Assembly (NCBI GenBank): GCA_021780625.1
Contig: JAJXYI010000033.1
Span: forward strand, 1-12,220
Source of the DNA: a bacterium
Lineage (GTDB): Bacteria; Verrucomicrobiota; Verrucomicrobiae; Opitutales; Opitutaceae
Direction: 5' to 3'
Length of the DNA stretch: 12,220 nucleotides
The notes beneath the pieces are model-generated. The model made no database searches and was not told the DNA's origin. It saw only the letters and a list, made by a program, of their open reading frames with translations. The translations under genes and the position numbers were made by a program. Positions within the stretch are counted from its first letter, which is position 1; the number at the start of each line of letters is the position of its first letter. Shown here one piece after another: positions 7,141 to 12,220 of this stretch.

Positions 7141-7467
7141 ATGAGCGCCCCCCAGCCCCCCCCGGATCCGCGTGCGACCCTGTGCGTGGTGACCGTCGAT
7201 CTCGAGCTCCCGAAACTTGAGGCGCTGGTGCGTGAATTCCAGGGGCTCGGCCTGCAGGAGGCGAAATTGTTGTCGGAGGTGGGCACGATCGTGGGTCAGG
7301 GGGACGCGGAACTGCTGACTCGACTGCGCGCGCACCCGCTGGTCGCACAGGCGTTTCGGGATGCCCGGATTCGTGGCATCGACCCCACGCCCCTGCGGCC
7401 CGACGGGGGAGCCGCGCCGGGGTCCGGAGTCGCAGGCACGCCGGATTCGGCGGCGAAGGATCCCTGA
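7141..7467 (+). CDS. Small I9-like protein, possible stand-alone propeptide/inhibitor of the adjacent subtilase
   Basis: This 108-aa acidic protein has no signal peptide. Residues 12-82 read as a compact alternating pattern: strand (TLCVVTVD, 13-20), helix (PKLEALVREFQGLG, 24-37), strands (about 39-53), helix (DAELLTRLRAHP, 55-66) and strand (AQAFRDARIRGIDP, 69-82). This beta-alpha-beta-beta-alpha-beta order is that of the subtilisin propeptide/proteinase inhibitor I9 fold. The C-terminal 25 residues are Gly/Pro/Ala-rich and probably disordered. Known: I9 domains fold and inhibit subtilases, usually in cis. Inferred: encoded 56 bp after a subtilase, it may act in trans. Similar small proteins are sometimes mislabelled as aldolases in databases, as far as I recall. 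ATG 7141 is preceded by only a weak GAGTAAG site; in-frame GTG and TTG codons upstream are alternatives. It may be an unrelated ferredoxin-like fold protein. Confidence 0.72.
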   Translation: MSAPQPPPDPRATLCVVTVDLELPKLEALVREFQGLGLQEAKLLSEVGTIVGQGDAELLTRLRAHPLVAQAFRDARIRGIDPTPLRPDGGAAPGSGVAGTPDSAAKDP

Positions 7468-7476
7468 TGCCGCCTG

Positions 7477-7494
7477 CGCCCGGATCTCCGGGCG
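7477..7494. terminator. GC hairpin between convergent genes, possible bidirectional terminator
   Basis: CGCCCGG (7477-7483), loop ATCT and CCGGGCG (7488-7494) form a perfect 7-bp stem. It lies in the 51-bp gap between the I9-like gene and the convergent TonB-dependent receptor gene. There is no T-run on either side, so it is not a classical intrinsic terminator. It may still slow polymerase or protect 3' ends. Confidence 0.4.
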
Positions 7495-7518
7495 TGGTCC
7501 GGCGACGGGAGTCACGAT

Positions 7519-9636
7519 TCAGAACACGAGCGTGACGGTGCCGTAGAGCCCCCGGCGCTGACCGTATTGCGGCGCGCCCACCCCGATGCCGGAGCCGTCG
7601 CGCAGCTCGTACACCTCGTCGAAGACGTTGACGAGATCGAGCCGCACGCGGACGAGACGACCGCCGCCCGCGGCGAAGGACCGGGAGGCACCGAGATTGA
7701 GGGGGTGGTAGGCGGGCAGGTGGCTCGTGTTTGCGAAGCCGCGGCGCAGGCCGCTCCCGTAGAGAATTTCCGCATACAAGAGCGTCCTGGGATCGAGCTT
7801 GCAGGAAAGTCCGGTCGAGGCGGTGAGGGTCTGATCATGATCGAGGTGCACGTCGTGGGCGGCGATATAGGCGAGTTCGTCGGGCGAGAACTGAAATTCG
7901 CCGGAGATGATGTCGCGTCCGGTGGCGCGGCTGAGTGCGGCGTTGGCGTAGGCGGAGACGGCTCCGCCCTGGTAATCGAGGCTGCATTCGACGCCCTGGA
8001 TGTGGCCCTTCCGGTAGTTGAACGGCGAGAAGATCAACGCGGCGCCGAACTGGCCCTCGTCGAGCTGGCGGGAGGCGAACTTGTCGTAGGCGTCGACCGT
8101 GGCCGTGAGCCCCGGACTCAACTGGCGGCTGACACCGGCATCGAAATAGTCGGCGCGTTCCGCGAGCACGAGGGAGCTCGCGTTCACGGCTGGGGCGTTG
8201 GTGGTGCCCGCGAACCGGGCGATGTCGGTGGTCTGGACGAGTTCCAGGGGCGGCGGCGTGAAATAGCGGGCGTAGCCGACGTGAAGCGTCGTGACGTTGT
8301 CGATACGGTAAACGGCGTTCAGGCGCGGGCTGAGCTGCGACTCGTCGACGTAGGCGTGCGACAGGTCGGCGCGCACGCCCGCGTTGAGGGTCAGGCCCTC
8401 CAGGGGTTTCCACTCGTCCTGCGCGTAGGCGCCGGCGAGCATGCCGAGCTTGTGTGCACCGTCGGCCACGAACAGCGGCGTGGACGAGGCCTGGGCGCCC
8501 TGGGCGTCGACAGGAAACACGGCCGTGTCGGTGGCCGTAGAGGCGTTGGAGGCGGTGACGACGAACCCGGCGCGAAGCGTGTGCGTGTCGCTGAGCGGGC
8601 GCCGCGCATCGGCTTCGACGCCGTTGACGACGACGTCGCGGTGGACGCGGCTGGCCACTCCGTTGTAGGCGAGGTCGCCCGCCAGATCGGGCCTGAAGTC
8701 GGTCAGGCTGTACCTCGTGAACGCCGAGACCTGTGCGCTGAAGGCGTCGGTGGAAGTCTGATACGTGAGGATCGCGTAGGCGTTGTCCTCCGCCTGGTTC
8801 TCGTCGAGCGCGGCGGAGGCGGGCACGGCGTGGCCGGTGACGGCGTAGGCCGGAGCGAGTCCGGGCGAGTTCGGGATCTGGAACGTGGCGAAGGCCCCGC
8901 CGGCCATGAAGGTCAGCCGCCGGGTGGGGCCGAGCAGCCAGGTCAGGTCGTTGAACATCTTCAGCTGGCGGGTGTGGTCGTGGAGCGCGGAACGGGACGC
9001 GGTGGGATTCTCGATTCCGAGATCGTTCGACTCGGCGCTGGCCGTGACGAAGTCCGAGGTCCGGGCGGACGAACCGGCGGCGGAGACGCTGGCGCTCAGG
9101 GAGCCGAAAGCGCCGCCCATGAGCGTGAGGTCTCCGGTGTGTCCGGACGAAGTTCCGGAAAGGGTGTGGATGTCGACCACGCCGGCGGTCCGAAAGCCAT
9201 ATTGCGCGGGGAGCGCGCCGGTGACGACCGACACGCTTCGCACGAACGCCGTGTCGAGGTCCTGGCCAAAGCCGCTGATGCCCTCGGGCAGCATCACGTC
9301 GTTGATTCGGATCTGGAGATTGGCGTGTTCACCGCGGAGGTGAACCTGGCCGTAGGAATCCTGGGCGACGCCGGGCACGCGCAGGAGCACCTGGTTGAAG
9401 CCCTGGTTGGCGCCCAGGGCCGAGGCGTCGATCTGGGGCCTGGCGATGGCGTATTGCGTGGCGCCGAGATTCGGGACGATTGCCTCGCGCGCCTGATCGA
9501 GAGTTTCGGAGACCACGAAGCGGTCCATCTGGACGGCGTTTGTGGAGGGATCGCCGGCGCCGGCGGGGGCGGTTTGGGCCTGGGCGGTGACGCCCACGAG
9601 CAGGAGAAGGGTGGTGGAATAAAACCAGTTGGACAT
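7519..9636 (-). CDS. TonB-dependent outer-membrane receptor
   Basis: This 705-aa protein would import a scarce ligand across the outer membrane using TonB energy. A signal peptide is visible (MSNWFYSTTLLLLVGVTAQA, then QTA). A TonB-box-like segment, QMDRFVVSET, lies near residues 36-45. The plug domain follows, with QVLLRVPGVAQD, QVHLRGEHANLQIRINDV and VVTGALPAQYGFRTAGVVDI. The rest is a beta-barrel rich in alternating aromatic strands, for example AGAYAQDEWKPLEGLTLNAG, and it ends in TVTLVF with the terminal Phe needed for BAM insertion. The length is normal. There is no SusC-type N-terminal extension, so I do not assign it to glycan uptake; the substrate cannot be named. A small His-rich membrane protein is encoded 114 bp upstream on the same strand. 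The ATG at 9636 has no clear Shine-Dalgarno. The opposite strand is also open for a long stretch, which I treat as a codon-bias artefact. Confidence 0.93.
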   Translation of the reverse strand: MSNWFYSTTLLLLVGVTAQAQTAPAGAGDPSTNAVQMDRFVVSETLDQAREAIVPNLGATQYAIARPQIDASALGANQGFNQVLLRVPGVAQDSYGQVHLRGEHANLQIRINDVMLPEGISGFGQDLDTAFVRSVSVVTGALPAQYGFRTAGVVDIHTLSGTSSGHTGDLTLMGGAFGSLSASVSAAGSSARTSDFVTASAESNDLGIENPTASRSALHDHTRQLKMFNDLTWLLGPTRRLTFMAGGAFATFQIPNSPGLAPAYAVTGHAVPASAALDENQAEDNAYAILTYQTSTDAFSAQVSAFTRYSLTDFRPDLAGDLAYNGVASRVHRDVVVNGVEADARRPLSDTHTLRAGFVVTASNASTATDTAVFPVDAQGAQASSTPLFVADGAHKLGMLAGAYAQDEWKPLEGLTLNAGVRADLSHAYVDESQLSPRLNAVYRIDNVTTLHVGYARYFTPPPLELVQTTDIARFAGTTNAPAVNASSLVLAERADYFDAGVSRQLSPGLTATVDAYDKFASRQLDEGQFGAALIFSPFNYRKGHIQGVECSLDYQGGAVSAYANAALSRATGRDIISGEFQFSPDELAYIAAHDVHLDHDQTLTASTGLSCKLDPRTLLYAEILYGSGLRRGFANTSHLPAYHPLNLGASRSFAAGGGRLVRVRLDLVNVFDEVYELRDGSGIGVGAPQYGQRRGLYGTVTLVF

Positions 9637-9674
9637 GCCGAGAGAGGGCTGTGCGGACGGGATGGATACGCAGT

Positions 9675-9726
9675 CCGGCGACGTGCCGGGGTATGCGCGG
9701 GGAGGCGGTGGCGCGACGTTGCGCCA
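9675..9726 (-). promoter_or_regulatory. Two short hairpins with related loops in the TonB receptor leader
   Basis: Given on the plus strand, CCGGC-GACGT-GCCGG occupies 9675-9689 and TGGCGC-GACGTT-GCGCCA occupies 9709-9726. Both loops contain GACGT, which reads ACGTC in the minus-strand transcript. They lie between the small membrane protein gene and the receptor gene. I cannot match them to a known riboswitch; cobalamin-box sequences were looked for and not seen. In DNA this GC-rich, short hairpins arise by chance, so the assignment is tentative. Confidence 0.3.
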
Positions 9727-9750
9727 GCCGTTACTGCGGGGAGGGCTCTC

Positions 9751-10128
9751 TCAGGCCTGGGGCGGGCCGCAGTGGGGCGGCAGTCGGTGGGGTCGCTGCC
9801 GCGAAAGGCGGCACTCGATCGGCACCGGCATGAGCTCCGCGGCGCGCGCCTCGTAGCGGGCGACCAGGATCAACAGGATCGCCAGAAGCACGCCCGTCGC
9901 AAAGAGCGTCACCGCGCACAGCCGGTCGCTGTGGCCGGTGGTGCCGTGGTCGCCGGGCGCTGGGTGTCCGGCCAGGGCCGCCGGCGTTTCGCCGTGCAGC
10001 CAGGCGTGCAGGGTCGGACTTGCGGAGAACACCGACAGCGCCAGCACCAGCGCGACGGCAAACAGCGCGGTCAGGCGTTGCCGGGACGTCGGTTGACTCG
10101 TTCGCAAGGCGAAGAACACGCCGCACAC
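9751..10128 (-). CDS. Small His-rich membrane protein next to the TonB receptor (DUF2946-like)
   Basis: This 125-aa protein has a basic N-terminus and a hydrophobic segment at about 19-37 (LTALFAVALVLALSVF), which may be a signal anchor. A periplasmic-looking His-rich stretch follows at about 41-67, with HAWLH, GHPAPGDHG and TGHSDRLCAV. A second transmembrane helix spans about 70-90, and a basic tail ends in RLPPHCGPPQA. Small proteins with this layout, including HAWLH and a His/Cys motif before a helix, resemble the DUF2946 group and often neighbour TonB-dependent receptors; this is from memory. The histidines and cysteines suggest metal contact, which is an inference. The start is a GTG at 10128 with no Shine-Dalgarno. 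In-frame GTG 10119 and a TTG shortly downstream of it are alternatives, and no ATG is available. It shares the 134-bp divergent promoter region with metG. Confidence 0.65.
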   Translation of the reverse strand: MCGVFFALRTSQPTSRQRLTALFAVALVLALSVFSASPTLHAWLHGETPAALAGHPAPGDHGTTGHSDRLCAVTLFATGVLLAILLILVARYEARAAELMPVPIECRLSRQRPHRLPPHCGPPQA

Positions 10129-10262
10129 GGTGGCGAGGGGGACGGTGGAGTCAAACGGAGTGCGCAGGGATTCGTTTCTTGCTGGGCTTTTGCGTTTTCC
10201 GAGCGCCGAAGCATTCTTTTCGACATTCGGCTATGTGCCGTTTTGATCTCCAGACTCACTCC
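10129..10262. promoter_or_regulatory. Divergent intergenic region between metG and the small membrane protein gene
   Basis: These 134 bp must hold the promoters of both metG and the minus-strand uptake genes. The stretch from about 10173 to 10245 is clearly richer in T than its surroundings. I could not pick out a convincing -35/-10 pair. No Shine-Dalgarno precedes the metG start. No T-box features (specifier loop or antiterminator bulge) were recognised, and the region is probably too short for one. Confidence 0.4.
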
Positions 10263-11819
10263 ATGAAGTCCTTCTACATCACGACTGCCATCGATTATGT
10301 GAATGGTTCGCCGCACCTGGGTCATGCCTACGAAAAGGTGCTGACGGACGTGATCGCGCGGTTTCGTCGCATGATGGGGGACGACGTGCGTTTTCTGACC
10401 GGCGTCGACGAGCATGGACAAAAGGTTCAGCAGAGCGCGCGCAAACGGGGCGTCGAACCGCAGGCGTTCTGCGACGAGGTCTCGCAGGAGTTTCGCAACC
10501 TCTGCGCGCGCCTGGGGGCCTCCAACGACGACTTCATCCGCACGACTGAGCCGCGCCACAAGGCCGTTGTCCGCGAGCTCCTGCAGCGCCTTTTCGACAA
10601 GGGTGAGATCTATCGCGCCGACTACAAGGGCTTCTACAGCACTCGCCAGGAGCAATTCCTGCAGGAGAAGGACCGCCTGCCCGACGGTTCGTGGCCGGAG
10701 ATCTTCGGCGAAGTCACCGAGATCACCGAGAGCAACTATTTCTTCAAGCTTCGCTCGTATCAGGACTGGCTCATCGACTACCTCCGGACGCACGAGGACT
10801 TCATTTTCCCGCGTTACCGTCAGAAGCAGGTGCTCGAGTTCCTGAAGGAGCCGCTCAACGACCTGTGCATTTCCCGTCCGCGCGAGCGCCTGGAGTGGGG
10901 AATCCCGCTGCCCTTCGACGAGGGGTATGTGACCTACGTCTGGTTCGATGCGCTGCTCAACTACGTATCGGCGATCTGGAAGGATGGCGCGCCGGATCCG
11001 CAGTATTGGCCGGCGGACTTCAACGTCATCGGCAAGGACATCCTCGTGCCGCCGCACGCCGTCTATTGGCCGATCATGCTGAAGGCCTGCGGCATCGAGC
11101 CCCCGAAGGCGCTGCTCGCGCACGGGTGGTGGCTGCAGAGCGGTCAGAAAATGTCGAAGAGCACGGGCACGGCGGTCAACCCGCTCGATTTGATCGAGCA
11201 GTTTGGCGCGGACGCGTTCCGGTACTTCCTGATCCGCGAGATGAACGTGGGCCAGGACAGCGATTTCTCGGCGGACCTTTTCCTGATCCGCTACAACAGC
11301 GATCTCGGCAACGACCTGGGCAACCTCGTCAACCGCACGCTCAACATGACCAACCGCTTTGGCGGCGGCGTCGTGCCGAAGGCGGAGCTGATCGAGGAGC
11401 CCGAGCGTGAGTTGCATGATCTCTGGGAGAAGACGCGCTCGGAGGTCATCCCGCTGTGCGAGGGTTTCCAGTTCCACAACGCGCTCGAGCGGACCTTCAC
11501 GTTCATCAAGGCGATCAACGCCTATATCGAGAAGCGCGCGCCATGGAAGCTGGGCAAGTCGACGGAAGCCGCCGACCAGGCCCGCCTGCGCACCTCGCTC
11601 GCGACGATGGCCGAAGCGCTTCGGCTGTCGGCCTCGCTGCTGCAGGCGGTGATGCCCACGACGACGGCGCGCATTTACGAGGCGATCGGATACGCGCCCG
11701 GCAAGGACTGGCGCGCCGAGCTGGCCTGGGATGGCCGTGCATCGGGCGGCAAGGTGCAGGCCTCGCTGGTCCTCTTCCCGCGGCACCAGCCTGCCGCTGC
11801 GGCAGCCAAACCCGCATGA
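10263..11819 (+). CDS. metG: Methionyl-tRNA synthetase (short form)
   Basis: This 518-aa class I aminoacyl-tRNA synthetase attaches methionine to initiator and elongator tRNA-Met in the cytoplasm. The HIGH-type motif is HLGH (18-21) within DYVNGSPHLGHAY, and KMSKS lies at 296-300. Other landmarks are FLTGVDEHGQK (44-54), VWFDALLNYVSA (226-237) and GKDILVPPHAVYWP (257-270). In the connective-peptide knuckle (121-132, YKGFYSTRQEQF) the positions where zinc-binding forms carry cysteines hold other residues, so this is a zinc-free type. The anticodon-binding helical domain covers about 350-500. The C-terminal tRNA-binding (Arc1p/Trbp111-like) domain of longer MetRS is absent. The start at 10263 puts the enzyme core right at the N-terminus; the frame is open upstream but that part has no family similarity. 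It overlaps the next gene by 4 bp. Confidence 0.97.
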   Translation: MKSFYITTAIDYVNGSPHLGHAYEKVLTDVIARFRRMMGDDVRFLTGVDEHGQKVQQSARKRGVEPQAFCDEVSQEFRNLCARLGASNDDFIRTTEPRHKAVVRELLQRLFDKGEIYRADYKGFYSTRQEQFLQEKDRLPDGSWPEIFGEVTEITESNYFFKLRSYQDWLIDYLRTHEDFIFPRYRQKQVLEFLKEPLNDLCISRPRERLEWGIPLPFDEGYVTYVWFDALLNYVSAIWKDGAPDPQYWPADFNVIGKDILVPPHAVYWPIMLKACGIEPPKALLAHGWWLQSGQKMSKSTGTAVNPLDLIEQFGADAFRYFLIREMNVGQDSDFSADLFLIRYNSDLGNDLGNLVNRTLNMTNRFGGGVVPKAELIEEPERELHDLWEKTRSEVIPLCEGFQFHNALERTFTFIKAINAYIEKRAPWKLGKSTEAADQARLRTSLATMAEALRLSASLLQAVMPTTTARIYEAIGYAPGKDWRAELAWDGRASGGKVQASLVLFPRHQPAAAAAKPA

Positions 11820-12220
11820 GAATCCTGCCGGTCGATCCGATCGCCAACGCCTCGCACGAGGCGCTCGCGAATTTCCTGCTCGAGTGCCGTGGCATTGCCG
11901 AGCGGGCGGAGCGGCCGCAACTGGTGAGCATCTCGGTCGCGGTCGACAGCCTCGATCCGCTGGCGGTGCTGGAGTCGATCTTCGAGCCGGGTGAGCTCCA
12001 TTTCTACGTGGAGAAACCGTCCGAGCAGCTCGCCGTCGCGGGCGCCGAGGCGGTGCTCAGCTTCCGCGCGTCGGGACCGGGCCGGTTTGCCGCGTGCCAG
12101 GCGTTCATCGACGAGACCCTTGCGCATGCCCTGGCCGTGGGCGCGGTGGACGGCGCATTTGGCGGGCCCCAGTTTTTCACGGCCTTCACGTTTCTGGACC
12201 AGCCCGGCGTCGATGAACCG
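11816..12220 (+). CDS. menF: Isochorismate synthase (menF-like), N-terminal part
   Basis: The frame opens at ATG 11816, overlapping the metG stop as ATGA, and runs 135 codons to the right edge without a stop, so only the N-terminal third is present. Family features are LHFYVEKPSEQLAVAGAE, then GPGRFAACQAF, then GAFGGPQFFTAFTF. These match the N-terminal half of chorismate-utilising isochorismate synthases (MenF/EntC/DhbC). Such enzymes convert chorismate to isochorismate for menaquinone or catechol siderophore synthesis. The catalytic C-terminal chorismate-binding motifs are beyond the edge, so anthranilate or aminodeoxychorismate synthase is not strictly excluded, though the FYxEKP...AVAGAE start favours MenF. 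The menaquinone role is the likelier one because no siderophore genes are seen. Translational coupling to metG is implied by the overlap. Confidence 0.8.
   Translation, partial: MRILPVDPIANASHEALANFLLECRGIAERAERPQLVSISVAVDSLDPLAVLESIFEPGELHFYVEKPSEQLAVAGAEAVLSFRASGPGRFAACQAFIDETLAHALAVGAVDGAFGGPQFFTAFTFLDQPGVDEP

Noticed and set aside
5834..7348. Minus-strand open frame of 504 codons opposite the subtilase
   Set aside because: It is antisense to a protease with all catalytic motifs and has Arg/Pro-rich shadow composition.
9637..9750. Cobalamin riboswitch ahead of the TonB receptor
   Set aside because: The gap is short and no B12-box sequence was found on the minus strand.
7567..10266. Plus-strand open frame of 899 codons opposite the TonB receptor
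   Set aside because: It is antisense to a full-length receptor with plug, barrel and terminal Phe. Its product is Gly/Arg/Glu-rich without domains, as expected from codon bias in high-GC DNA.
10071..11786. Minus-strand open frame of 571 codons opposite metG
   Set aside because: It is a mirror of the strongly biased metG codons; the sequence is Arg/Leu/Val-rich with no recognisable domain.
1..12220. Insertion sequences, tRNA/rRNA genes or attachment sites
   Set aside because: No transposase or integrase motifs, tRNA-like cloverleaf or flanking terminal inverted repeats with target duplications were seen by eye.

Overview
The window is GC-rich and gene-dense. It looks like chromosomal DNA of a Verrucomicrobiota bacterium, most likely of the Opitutaceae type. 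That placement is an inference from the gene set (a short zinc-free-type methionyl-tRNA synthetase coupled to an isochorismate synthase, and a TonB-dependent receptor next to a small His-rich membrane protein), from the GC bias, and from the frequent lack of Shine-Dalgarno sequences. It was not tested by any search.

Layout. Positions 1-744 (minus strand) hold the N-terminal 248 residues of a polytopic membrane protein resembling PMT/GT39-type (GT-C) glycosyltransferases; its C-terminus lies off the left edge. Upstream of it, at 747-823 and 879-1046, are two arrays of degenerate 7-bp repeats (consensus N-G-T-C-R-G-A). The larger array contains an exact 42-bp internal duplication. These arrays fill the divergent intergenic region in front of a compact molybdate ABC transporter operon, modA-modB-modC (1226-3370). 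An XTP/dITP diphosphatase gene (rdgB, 3432-4046) follows.

Positions 4323-7467 hold a probable three-gene cassette that I do not recognise as a described system. Its parts are a secreted or envelope Ala-rich coiled-coil protein (525 aa), a subtilase (S8) with a complete catalytic triad but no visible signal peptide, and a 108-aa protein whose predicted fold order resembles a stand-alone I9 inhibitor/propeptide domain. This is the most interesting accessory element in the window.

On the minus strand, a small His-rich membrane protein (9751-10128) lies upstream of a 705-aa TonB-dependent outer-membrane receptor (7519-9636); the two probably form an uptake unit. The 114-bp gap between them carries two short hairpins with related loops. 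The receptor converges with the cassette across a 51-bp gap containing a GC hairpin.

Divergently on the plus strand, metG (10263-11819) overlaps by 4 bp the start of a chorismate-binding isochorismate synthase (menF-like), which runs off the right edge.

Overall the window mixes housekeeping genes (metG, rdgB, menF-like), nutrient uptake (mod operon, TonB receptor) and one uncharacterised protease cassette.
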